NCBI GenBank assembly: GCA_039586095.1
Contig: JBDHLB010000009.1
Span: forward strand, 8,532-72,531
DNA: 64,000 bases
DNA from: JBDHBD01 sp039586095
GTDB lineage: Bacteria > Gemmatimonadota > Gemmatimonadetes > Palauibacterales > Palauibacteraceae
Reading direction: 5' to 3'
A program made the translations under genes and the position numbers. A model generated the notes under the pieces. The model saw only the letters and a list, made by a program, of their open reading frames with translations. It searched no databases and had not been told where the DNA came from. Numbering within the stretch: position 1 is the first letter of the stretch; each line of letters starts with the position of its first letter. Positions 42,639-50,763 of this stretch are shown here, piece after piece.

Positions 42639-44477
42639 ATGCAATTCACGGCCATGCGGCGTCTGACAGCCGCGACGGACCGACGCGTAGAAGAGCACGC
42701 AAAGCTCGCGGCCGAATTGGCGGACGCCGGGCGCTACGTCGAGGCGGAGCGTCAACGTGCGGCTGTCAGACGGCTCGTGCGCCAGAACCTCGAGGTATCG
42801 CCGCCAGATCCGCTGCTGCTGAACGACTATGGCGTCGCGCTCGCCGAAGTCGGAGAGCTGGATCGCGCCATCGACTGTCTGGAGCGTGCTCACGCCGTAA
42901 CACCGCGGGATCCGACTGTCCTGTTCAACCTCGCCACCGCGCTCTGGCGGCGAGGACACTGCAGCGATGCCCGTCGCGCGGCCGCCCGGGCAAGACTCCT
43001 GGCGCCCGATGACACCGAGATCCGCAGCCTGGTGAATCGCATCCAGGGCACCCTGTCGGTATACGAACCCGATTTCCGCTTTTCGACGGACGCGGTCCCT
43101 GTGACGGCGGCCCGAAGGCTTGATCTGCGATCCGCCGAAATCTCTCCTCTTCATGTGCTTCGGGCGTCACTTCCGCACGTGAGCGCCGGGTATACCTTTC
43201 GCTCGCAGGAGCTCCTGGAGGGGCAGGAGGCGATCGGTCTGAGGCCCCTGGCCGTGACGGCGCCACTGTTCCCCGAGGACTGCTTCATCGATGGCGGGCA
43301 ACCGCTCGACGTCGAGGACGTAGAAGGCGTTCGGTATCACCGATTGCGCATCCCCGGGGGGTTTGTCGCGGACCCGTCGGCAAACTCTCACTTTAAGGCA
43401 GAGTTCTATCGCGAAGAGATTCGGCAACCTCTCGCTGAGTATCTCAGCCAGTATGCGGACGAGCTTTCGCGTCTCTGCGACCGGTTGGGACCGCACATCC
43501 TGCACAGCCACTCGGATCCCAAGAACGGCCTCGCGGCGGGTGCGGTGGCGTCGGCCAGGGGTATCCCCCATGTGTACGAGGTCCGCTACTTTCGTGAGGA
43601 CGCTTCCGTGGCCAGAGGCAAACTGCCGCGCCACGCAGATCGATACCGGCTCGAGCGCGAGCTGGAAAGCCGTTGCTGTCGCGAAGCGGATGCCGTCGTG
43701 ACGCTCTCACAGATCATGAGGGACGAGCTCGTCAGTCGAGGTGTGCAAGCAGACAAGATTTTCCTCGTCCCGAACGGTGCGAACGTCGAGCGCTTTCCTT
43801 TCACGAAGCAGCGGTGCCGTGGTCTGGAAAAGAGACTCGGGCTCGGGTCGGGTCCGGTGGTGGGTTACATCGGGAGTCTATCCACCTACGAGGGCGTGTC
43901 TGATCTCCTCACTTCCTTCCGCCTCATCGTGGACGCCATCCCTACAGCTCGTCTGCTCATCGTCGGGGGCGAGCGCGACGCCGAGGAAGCCTATCTGACG
44001 GCGAGCGATCTGGGGCTTGGCGATTCCGTAGTCTTTGCGGGCGTCGTCGATCGAAGTGAAATTCTGGACTACTACTCCGTGATTGACGTATTCGTCGTCC
44101 CCAGGCCTCCGGTGCGTGTATGCAAGATGGTCACGCCCCTCAAGCTCTATGAGGCCATGGCCACAGGTCGCGCGGTCGTTGTGAGCGACGTGCCAGCCCT
44201 GCAGGAGATGATCACCGAAGGAGAGACGGCGGTCTCGTTCGAAGCGGGACGCCCGGATTCTCTCGCCGCCGTGTGCCTCGATCTGCTCGGCGATCCGGAG
44301 GGGCGAAGCGAGTTGGGTGCGAAGGCGGCGAGCTGGGTGCGCCAGCATCGCGATTGGACGACTGTTGCTCGAGGGTATCTCGACGCGTACGAGTACGCTT
44401 TCCAGGCTCGAGAACGCCGCGCCGTCAGGGCTTCGGAGAGCACCACGGTGACGCTGGCTGCGGGTCAACGCGGCTGA
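42639..44477 (+). CDS. Family-4-type glycosyltransferase with TPR-like N-terminus (left paralogue)
   Basis: About 612 residues. Residues 1-135 have TPR-type helices (LLLNDYGVALAEVGELDRA and TVLFNLATALWRRGH). The rest is a GT-B transferase: GIPHVYEVR around 310, ADAVVTLS and KIFLVPNGANVERFP, VVGYIGSLSTYEGV, the donor-site region LKLYEAMATGRAVVVSD, and the E..TAVSF segment. It transfers a sugar from a nucleotide donor. It is a close paralogue of 59784-61565. The start is uncertain: ATG at 42639 is used; a TTG at 42627 and an ATG at 42654 are also possible, and no clear Shine-Dalgarno site separates them. Confidence 0.88.
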   Translation: MQFTAMRRLTAATDRRVEEHAKLAAELADAGRYVEAERQRAAVRRLVRQNLEVSPPDPLLLNDYGVALAEVGELDRAIDCLERAHAVTPRDPTVLFNLATALWRRGHCSDARRAAARARLLAPDDTEIRSLVNRIQGTLSVYEPDFRFSTDAVPVTAARRLDLRSAEISPLHVLRASLPHVSAGYTFRSQELLEGQEAIGLRPLAVTAPLFPEDCFIDGGQPLDVEDVEGVRYHRLRIPGGFVADPSANSHFKAEFYREEIRQPLAEYLSQYADELSRLCDRLGPHILHSHSDPKNGLAAGAVASARGIPHVYEVRYFREDASVARGKLPRHADRYRLERELESRCCREADAVVTLSQIMRDELVSRGVQADKIFLVPNGANVERFPFTKQRCRGLEKRLGLGSGPVVGYIGSLSTYEGVSDLLTSFRLIVDAIPTARLLIVGGERDAEEAYLTASDLGLGDSVVFAGVVDRSEILDYYSVIDVFVVPRPPVRVCKMVTPLKLYEAMATGRAVVVSDVPALQEMITEGETAVSFEAGRPDSLAAVCLDLLGDPEGRSELGAKAASWVRQHRDWTTVARGYLDAYEYAFQARERRAVRASESTTVTLAAGQRG

Positions 44478-44516
44478 GGCCGGACTTCGGCCCAACCCCC
44501 GTCCGGCGGCTTCAGC

Positions 44517-45404
44517 TCACACGCAATCCGGCACCAGATCCTGCCACAGTCGGCCGAAATACTCATCGAAGAACGGGGTGAACCCGGCTCCGTTCCCGGG
44601 CGTCGTGGAAAACTCGTTGAACACGATCCGGTCCTCGGTGACGAAGAAATCGACGCGAACGTAGGTGCCGTACGAACGTCCGAGCCGAATCGCGTACTCC
44701 ACCAGGTCGGGCAGCATTCGTGGAGCGGGGACCGGAGCCGCCGGCCGGAGCAACTCGGGCACGACCATGAAATCCGAAAACGGGTCCCAGTCTTCCGAAT
44801 ACACGCCATGCTCCGTTTCCGTCGCGACAGCGCTACGGCGCATCCATTGAATAGCTCCGATGTGCTCGCCGAACGTATGCACCTTGGCCTCGAAGGGGAG
44901 CCCGCAGCCGTCCGGGTCGCCACTGATCATCTCCTCGACCAGGATCGGGCCGTCGAGGAGCCGCATAATCGGCTTCCAGAGCAGCTCGCGCGCCGTATCA
45001 CGCCGGAAGCGGGTCGAGCGTAGCAATTCCATGCCGTCGCAGACAACGAACACGGCCTGCCGCGAGTGCCCGAAACTGGCTCGAATCACGTATCTGTCCG
45101 GTAGCGCCTCCCACTCCAATCGGCTCAGGTCTCTCCCGCGCCAGTAGAGAACGGGGACCGGGATGCGGTGCCGAATGGCAAACTCGCGCGCATTCCACTT
45201 GTTGCTCAGCGAACGCTGCCAATGCCGGCAGCAGTGCCAGAGCCACTCGGGGTCGTGCCTGCGTCTCGCTGAATTGCGCTCCCACACCTGATGGAGGAAG
45301 TCGAGGTAGGTTCGGGGGCTTCCGAGGTCTCTGGGCTTCTGCCACCAGACCTCGAGTCGGCGCCGGAGGCGCTCCGAGTACGTCGGAAAGCCGAGGTCAC
45401 TCAT
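44517..45404 (-). CDS. TupA-like ATP-grasp protein
   Basis: A 295-residue protein. The N-terminal part (FPTYSERLRRRLEVWW, ..LSNKWNAREFAIRHRIPVPVL) and the middle DRYVIRASFGHSRQAVFV resemble an ATP-grasp fold; the C-terminus RVDFFVTEDRIVFNEFSTTPGNG matches the TupA-like ATP-grasp group, where Asp/Glu residues bind Mg-ATP. The founding member forms amide bonds on teichuronopeptide polymer. Here it lies in a glycan locus and overlaps the Ldh-type gene by 8 nt, so a similar amide-linking role is plausible. Substrate unknown. Confidence 0.75.
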   Translation of the reverse strand: MSDLGFPTYSERLRRRLEVWWQKPRDLGSPRTYLDFLHQVWERNSARRRHDPEWLWHCCRHWQRSLSNKWNAREFAIRHRIPVPVLYWRGRDLSRLEWEALPDRYVIRASFGHSRQAVFVVCDGMELLRSTRFRRDTARELLWKPIMRLLDGPILVEEMISGDPDGCGLPFEAKVHTFGEHIGAIQWMRRSAVATETEHGVYSEDWDPFSDFMVVPELLRPAAPVPAPRMLPDLVEYAIRLGRSYGTYVRVDFFVTEDRIVFNEFSTTPGNGAGFTPFFDEYFGRLWQDLVPDCV

Positions 45405-46404
45405 GCCACGGCACTAATACCCCTAGCTCTGATGCGAGCTGCTCGAGGTCGCGGCGCTGCCGCTCGGTCAGCGGGATCCCGAGGCGCGACCACGCTTCCT
45501 CCCGCTCCGATTCGAGGCTTCCCGGCACGTCCGAGCGGTCCAGTCCCGGCAAGGGCGGCATCGCGCGACTTTCCTCGATGATCTGCCGCACATCGGCCAG
45601 GAATGTATCGGCGTCGCCGATCAGGTCGGGGCGCAGGCCCAGCATGAGCAATCCATGCGTCGCCGCCGGGAACTTCCGATCAGCCTTGCGTCGCTCCCGC
45701 AGGTCACCTCCACCTTGGCCGGGCAACGTGCTGCCGAGCAAGCTGGCCGCGAAACGAAGCGACAGGCTCTTGATGACGGCTTCCGGAAACGCCGCCATGG
45801 CCGCTGGCAGTCGTCTGCTGTCACGGAACGCGTTGGGATTCATGTCCACGACAATGGGCAATCCGCCGGACGGAATCGCGATGCACATCCCGGGTCCCGC
45901 GATCGCGTTCCAGATGGTGGCATCGGGTCGCGGTGCAGGTGGCCCTTCGTGCCTCGCGGCAAAGGAGAGCGTGATCAGGTTCTGTCTCAGCGCCATGCGC
46001 GCGTAGATGCCCAGACTCCCCACATGGCCATGGTTGCGGGTGGCCGCCACGAAGAGTCCGGTCTCCACGGCGCGAGCGATCAGCCTCTCCGTGGCCAGTC
46101 TGGCCACCAGTATGCCCGATCCGCCATCGCCGTCGAACACGGTCGCGACGGCGTCGTCGCGAGCCACGCGGGGCTCTGGGGTCGGGTTCAGCTGACCCTC
46201 CAAGTATTCCGTCACATAGCGACCGAGTTCCATGACGCCATGGCTGCGAATCCCGCGCAGGTCTACCTCCACCAGGCAGCCCGCGACAAGTGCAGCGTCT
46301 CGCTGCGGGACACCGGCCTGACGGAGCGCGTCGCACGCGAAACGCTGCAATGCTTCGGGCGGCACGCGGATCTCCGCGCCAGAGTCGCTCGCCGAGTCGC
46401 TCAC
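45397..46404 (-). CDS. Ldh-family (malate/L-lactate-type) NAD(P)-dependent oxidoreductase
   Basis: A 335-residue member of the Ldh_2 fold. Signatures: VDLRGIRSHGVMELGRYV near residue 40 and the substrate helix with ATRNHGHVGSLGIYARMAL about 120, and IVVDMNPNAF. Family members oxidise 2-hydroxy acids (malate, lactate, ureidoglycolate) or reduce cyclic imines; the substrate cannot be told. The start is the GTG at 46404, which forms a GTGA overlap with the stop of the GT2 gene; a longer frame to 46455 adds a low-quality Arg-rich stretch. Part of the tightly overlapping minus-strand block. Confidence 0.86.
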   Translation of the reverse strand: MSDSASDSGAEIRVPPEALQRFACDALRQAGVPQRDAALVAGCLVEVDLRGIRSHGVMELGRYVTEYLEGQLNPTPEPRVARDDAVATVFDGDGGSGILVARLATERLIARAVETGLFVAATRNHGHVGSLGIYARMALRQNLITLSFAARHEGPPAPRPDATIWNAIAGPGMCIAIPSGGLPIVVDMNPNAFRDSRRLPAAMAAFPEAVIKSLSLRFAASLLGSTLPGQGGGDLRERRKADRKFPAATHGLLMLGLRPDLIGDADTFLADVRQIIEESRAMPPLPGLDRSDVPGSLESEREEAWSRLGIPLTERQRRDLEQLASELGVLVPWHE

Positions 46405-47540
46405 CGAGCCTCTCGGTCTGCGCCGGCCAGCGTTCGCGCGTGCCCGTTCGTGCACAGTCTCTCGACGCCCTCGACCAACGGTGTCACACCGGGATGAGTC
46501 TCGATCGCAGCGAGCATTTCCTCGAATCTCTTCATTGTCAGCACAGTGGATTCCGTCGCGTAGCCCTGCAGCGAGGCCAAGACACGAGAAACGTTCCCAC
46601 CATTCGGTGACGGTTCACGGTCGCACGTGCGGTCCAGTAGATCGCGAGAGATCCAACCGTTTTGATCGAACAGGGCGAGGGGGATGAGGTTCCGGCACAC
46701 GATCTTGACGGATTGACGGTGGAAGAATCGGCCGGCCACCCAGCTTGGCAGATCGCGAGCTTCGGAGGGTCTCTCGAGGTCGATCTTCTCGTCCTGGTTG
46801 ATATCTTTGCGCCGATAGTACTCCCTCGAGTAGAGCGACCACCGTAATAGATTCGTCTGGCTGTGCACGATTCTCCGCGCCGATGTCCACACGGGGATCG
46901 GATTCATGTATCCGCGGCCGCCTCGTGCCAGCGCGTACAGGGATAGCCGCAGCCCGAGCTCGGTCGTGGCCTCGGCCCGAGCGAAATACTGTCGCAGCGT
47001 GTCCGTCGCGTAGAAGCCGCAGCCAGCGTTCGCGAACCAGCCGAGCTGTCGCGCCAGCCGCCTGGAGACGAGGTCCACAGTGAGGTACGCATCGCGAAGA
47101 CGCGGAGACTCATGAAGGTCTCGGTATGTGTAAGGGCTGAAGACGAAGCCGACGTCATCGGCCGCCTCCCGAAGAACGGCGGCCGCCGTGTGAATCCATC
47201 CCGGTGCGGCTGGCCGGCTGTCAGCATCCAGGAATCCCACGAATTCTGCCTCGAGCTGTTTCGCGCAGAACCGCGTGGCAGACTTCATCGCCTGGAACTT
47301 GCCGAGATGCGGCTCCTGAACATACCACCACTCTCCCGACTGAACCTCGTCCAGGCCTCGCACGAACGCCCCAGACCCGTCGATCGAACCGTTGTCCAGG
47401 AACACCACGGCAGCGGCATGCGGCTGCTGCTTTCGAAGGGACTCGATGAAAGCCGGCAGACGCAAACGCTCGTTGTGGAACGGAACGACCAGCGCGTACG
47501 CGGAATCGTCCCGGCTCCGCAGCGTTTTCGGACTGCTCAT
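46401..47540 (-). CDS. Family-2 glycosyltransferase
   Basis: A 379-residue GT-A transferase: YALVVPFHNERLRLPAFI (residues 15-32), VVFLDNGSIDGSG, and the DxD-type FLDADSRP (D105/D107), followed by ANAGCGFYATDTLRQYF, which shapes the acceptor side. No membrane helix is obvious. It adds a sugar to an acceptor in the cytoplasm, presumably for the surface glycan. Starts with ATG overlapping the asparagine-synthetase homologue's stop by 4 nt. Confidence 0.88.
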   Translation of the reverse strand: MSSPKTLRSRDDSAYALVVPFHNERLRLPAFIESLRKQQPHAAAVVFLDNGSIDGSGAFVRGLDEVQSGEWWYVQEPHLGKFQAMKSATRFCAKQLEAEFVGFLDADSRPAAPGWIHTAAAVLREAADDVGFVFSPYTYRDLHESPRLRDAYLTVDLVSRRLARQLGWFANAGCGFYATDTLRQYFARAEATTELGLRLSLYALARGGRGYMNPIPVWTSARRIVHSQTNLLRWSLYSREYYRRKDINQDEKIDLERPSEARDLPSWVAGRFFHRQSVKIVCRNLIPLALFDQNGWISRDLLDRTCDREPSPNGGNVSRVLASLQGYATESTVLTMKRFEEMLAAIETHPGVTPLVEGVERLCTNGHARTLAGADREAR

Positions 47541-49426
47541 TCGTCCGTCGAGCGCGACCTGTGCACGTACTCGCGCGCCTCCACGTATGTCTCGTGCACG
47601 AGCTTTCTCCACTGTTCCAGCGTGGCCAGGTAGCCGATGGTTCGCATGTCAGCGGGCTCAGGGCTGATCCTCCCCCCCAGCAGATTCTGGATGAAATGTC
47701 TTTGCAGCAGTCTTCGACTGACGCTGCCCTCCTCAGTGAACCAATCCCGCAGTGGCCCGCTTACCGTCCGCAGCAGGACTTGCCGCCGCACGGCATCGTG
47801 GGTGACGGGGGAGCCGCCTGAGCGCTCGGCCCGAACCGAGTCGACGAGGCGCGTGACCAGCGACAGCGCACGGGCGGATATACGGGCAGAGAATCCCCAG
47901 GATCTCGGGTCGGCGTATGCGGCCAGCGGAAGCACGTACTTGTGGTTGACAGGAAGCCACAGACTCTTCGGGGCGTATCGCCGGAGGATTGTCTTGTGCA
48001 GGGCCATCTCGTCCCCGATCGGCGCCGGCAGGGTGTACGCGAGCCGGGTGACCTGGGGGCTTTCGAAGGGCGCATGTACCGGTTCCAGCCAGCTCAACCC
48101 GACGGCGCCTCGAAACCGCGACCGTTCCCTCAGGTTGACGTAATCGAGGAGATCGCCGAGCAGCCTCGACCGTTCGGCGGCCTGCCTGACAGAGTCTTCG
48201 ACGCGGGCGATAAGTCCGTCAGTCAGTCTCGCTTCGGTCCAGGGAAGCAACCGGACCCAGCGGTCAACGAGGAGGTCGCGAGCGGTCTCCGCTGACGTCG
48301 TCCGAAGGGCATCGCGGTCCAAGCCACAATACGTGTAGCCTCTGAACGCTTCGCCGTGAGTACCGGAGAGCGTGGCACGTCTTCCTTTCGCACTGGGTAG
48401 CCTGTCAGCAGCTCGCTTGCCGTCTGCCATACCGTTGGTGCCATATGAACGCAGTCGAAGGTGCATTCCGAAATCGTCGCTATCCGTTTCGGGCTCGACC
48501 CGTTTATGGGACAGCCCGTACCAGCCTGCGAGCTGGCGGCCGATTCGGACGTCGGGACTGTAGCGGCGCCCGGCCGTCGTGGCGATCAGCGTCTCGGGGG
48601 CGGCCACGGATAGGGCGAGCGCGAGTACTGTGCGTGAATCGAGACCAGCGGTCAGGTCCAGCTCGACTCGTGGGTGGTGGCGACAAAAGGTGGCGATCTG
48701 AGCCCGCAGGATCTCTATGATCTCATCTCGTTGCGCTCTGACCGCACCTCGATCTGCCAGCTCGAGTCTCTCCCGCGGATCGAAGAGGCGCACTCCCTGT
48801 CGGGCTGCGATCTGCCCCTGTTGCCATTTCAAGACCCTCGCGGGGTCACAGCACTTGATCCCTTGTACGAGACTCCGCCCACCCAGCGAAAAATCCATCG
48901 AGAGGACCGATGCCGCGCTCAGCAGGTCGAGCTCCGGCTCGAGCAGTCCGCTTCCGATGATCGGCAGATCGTGGCTGGACACCACGAGTGCGTTTGGGAG
49001 GGTGAGGTATCGGAGGGGTCTTCGTCCGAGGAGATCGCCGATGATGTAGACGGCCTCCTCCTCCTTGGCAACGACCACGGCGCCGAAGTTACCGTCCAGC
49101 TCTTGTATCGAGTCCGGGCCGCCGCTTCTCCACGCCTCCGCGCACGCGCCGGCCGTCGATCTTCCAGGAACGCTCTGGCCGATCAGCACGCCGAACGCCA
49201 GTACGGCCAGGTCGCCCTCGATGTGCTGAGAGATCAGTTGGCTCAGCTGGCCGGTCGACGGCTGCAGACAGTACCAGCCACCACTCGGTCTCGTGCAATT
49301 CCACTGGTGACGGGCATACGAAACGTCGAGACGCGGCAACACGGTCGTGATGGCGTGCAGCGAGGTCTCGATCGGGACGGACCCCAATTGTGGTTCGTGT
49401 TCGAAGAAGGCCATGAACGCGTGCAA
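47537..49426 (-). CDS. Asparagine-synthetase-like amidotransferase lacking the catalytic Cys2
   Basis: A 629-residue protein with the two-part AsnB layout. The N-terminal glutaminase-like half has the beta-rich pattern (LDGNFGAVVVAKEEEAVYIIGDLLG) but begins MHAF rather than MC, so the nucleophilic Cys is absent. The C-terminal synthetase half has the PP-loop variant LDLTAGLDSRTV (about 253-264), where SGGxDS would be usual, and LSGTHGEAFRGY. It could use free ammonia, or activate a carboxylate for amide or ring closure as the related lasso-peptide cyclases do. It heads the block GT2-Ldh-TupA by overlaps of 4 nt, within a glycan locus. Confidence 0.82.
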   Translation of the reverse strand: MHAFMAFFEHEPQLGSVPIETSLHAITTVLPRLDVSYARHQWNCTRPSGGWYCLQPSTGQLSQLISQHIEGDLAVLAFGVLIGQSVPGRSTAGACAEAWRSGGPDSIQELDGNFGAVVVAKEEEAVYIIGDLLGRRPLRYLTLPNALVVSSHDLPIIGSGLLEPELDLLSAASVLSMDFSLGGRSLVQGIKCCDPARVLKWQQGQIAARQGVRLFDPRERLELADRGAVRAQRDEIIEILRAQIATFCRHHPRVELDLTAGLDSRTVLALALSVAAPETLIATTAGRRYSPDVRIGRQLAGWYGLSHKRVEPETDSDDFGMHLRLRSYGTNGMADGKRAADRLPSAKGRRATLSGTHGEAFRGYTYCGLDRDALRTTSAETARDLLVDRWVRLLPWTEARLTDGLIARVEDSVRQAAERSRLLGDLLDYVNLRERSRFRGAVGLSWLEPVHAPFESPQVTRLAYTLPAPIGDEMALHKTILRRYAPKSLWLPVNHKYVLPLAAYADPRSWGFSARISARALSLVTRLVDSVRAERSGGSPVTHDAVRRQVLLRTVSGPLRDWFTEEGSVSRRLLQRHFIQNLLGGRISPEPADMRTIGYLATLEQWRKLVHETYVEAREYVHRSRSTDE

Positions 49427-49580
49427 AGCCGCTACCCCGTCCTGTTGTGCACACTCTGTGCGTCAAACCACACGCGACTCGCGGGAACTATCATTCTTCG
49501 CCAACCTGTGGCAACGTTGCTTGCTCGCACTGGCCTCTGCCCGGCAATCGGAGGAGGCCGATAAAGAAGGGTCCTGTCAG

Positions 49581-49667
49581 ATGAAACTGCAAGATAGGTA
49601 CGAGGGGTGGTTGTGCGGGCTTCGAAGGGGTGGCGTGGCAGCGTCGCAACACAAACGAGCCTCGTGA
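49581..49667 (+). CDS. Possible 28-residue peptide, doubtful
   Basis: A short frame with ATG and an AAGGG about 10 nt upstream, in the 269-bp gap between the AsnB homologue (leftward) and the nucleotidyltransferase gene (rightward). Its sequence starts MKLQDRYEGWLCGLRRGG and ends in HKRAS. I include it because the neighbours (AsnB-like, PF14907-type nucleotidyltransferase, ABC exporter) are of types seen with peptide natural products. It lacks the leader and core pattern of lasso precursors, and could be chance. Confidence 0.2.
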   Translation: MKLQDRYEGWLCGLRRGGVAASQHKRAS

Positions 49668-49695
49668 CGGGCAAAGGAACCATGGTACGTTGTCC

Positions 49696-50763
49696 ATGAG
49701 GTCGGATCTTTACCTTCCGTTCGTCGTCGGTCTCACGAAACGGGACTCCCGGGCGGTGAGCCGTCTCGTGTCGACCGCCGATTACGAGCCCGCTGGTCTC
49801 CTGGCGTTCGCCTATCGGAACGGCATTCCCGGCTATCTCTACGTGCTGCTCCGAGAAATGGAGCAGCTGGGGGCATTCCCCGACACGATGGTCGAGGAGT
49901 TGTACGGCTTCTACAGGGAGCGACAGCTGCCGACCTGTCGCCTGCTGACCGACGAGCTCGTCGAGGTCCGCGAGCGCTTGGAGTCGGCGGGCGTCGAGAT
50001 CGTATACATCAAGGGGCCGTGTCTCGCTCAGCGCTTCTACGGTGATCCGAACGCACGGCTGTTTTGGGACAACGACCTCTTGGTGCGCGGGCGGAGTGGT
50101 GTGGAGCGGTGCGATGACGCGCTCCGTCAGTTCGGCTATCGGCGGAAGTCCAGTTTGCTGCCGGGCTACAAGCTGTCCATGCATTTCGCCCACGATTTCG
50201 AGTATGAGCGAGAGTGGAGGAGGTTGGACCTCCACTGGCGACTTGCAGCCCATTACTCGTTCCGGGTCGATGAGGAACGCATGTGGTCGTCTCGCGAAAC
50301 GCTGCTCCTGCGAGACCGGCCCTTCACGGTTCTTTCGGCGGAGTACGTTCTCGTGCTACTGCTGCTGGCTCTCTTCAACGACGGTCAGCGCGGCAAGCTC
50401 CGCGCAAAGGGAATGATCGACACGTACATGGTTCTTGCATCTGTCCACGAGAAGTTGGATTGGGCGGGCTTCTTTGCCCGCCGCGAAGAGGAAAGGATCC
50501 TGAAGATCAGCTGTACGATGCTGAATCTGGTCCTGCATGCGTTCGACAGTCGGACCGAGTTTCCCGAGCTGACGAACCGACTCGATGCCCAGGCCGAACA
50601 GATCGGGCCGAGCGACCGCGAACACGCCTTGTGGCTTCTCGAACGATCGCACGGGTCGCTCGACAACAAGTTCTGGACCTTCCGATTGTACGATTCGAGC
50701 CTCTGGAAGGTGTTGCTCTGGTACGTGGCCTCACAGCCCATCAAGCAGGCGGTGTACCGGTGA
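49696..50763 (+). CDS. Nucleotidyltransferase of the PF14907 (NTP_transf_5) type
   Basis: A 355-residue protein with the DNA-polymerase-beta-like signature GVEIVYIKGPCLAQRFYG (K107) followed by the metal-binding WDNDLLV (D125/D127). The C-terminal half is helical. This group occurs in peptide-modifying and glycan loci and is thought to add nucleotidyl or phosphate groups. The ATG at 49696 has no strong Shine-Dalgarno site; a TTG at 49690 is an alternative. The stop overlaps the ABC-exporter GTG by 4 nt, so the two are coupled. Confidence 0.82.
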   Translation: MRSDLYLPFVVGLTKRDSRAVSRLVSTADYEPAGLLAFAYRNGIPGYLYVLLREMEQLGAFPDTMVEELYGFYRERQLPTCRLLTDELVEVRERLESAGVEIVYIKGPCLAQRFYGDPNARLFWDNDLLVRGRSGVERCDDALRQFGYRRKSSLLPGYKLSMHFAHDFEYEREWRRLDLHWRLAAHYSFRVDEERMWSSRETLLLRDRPFTVLSAEYVLVLLLLALFNDGQRGKLRAKGMIDTYMVLASVHEKLDWAGFFARREEERILKISCTMLNLVLHAFDSRTEFPELTNRLDAQAEQIGPSDREHALWLLERSHGSLDNKFWTFRLYDSSLWKVLLWYVASQPIKQAVYR

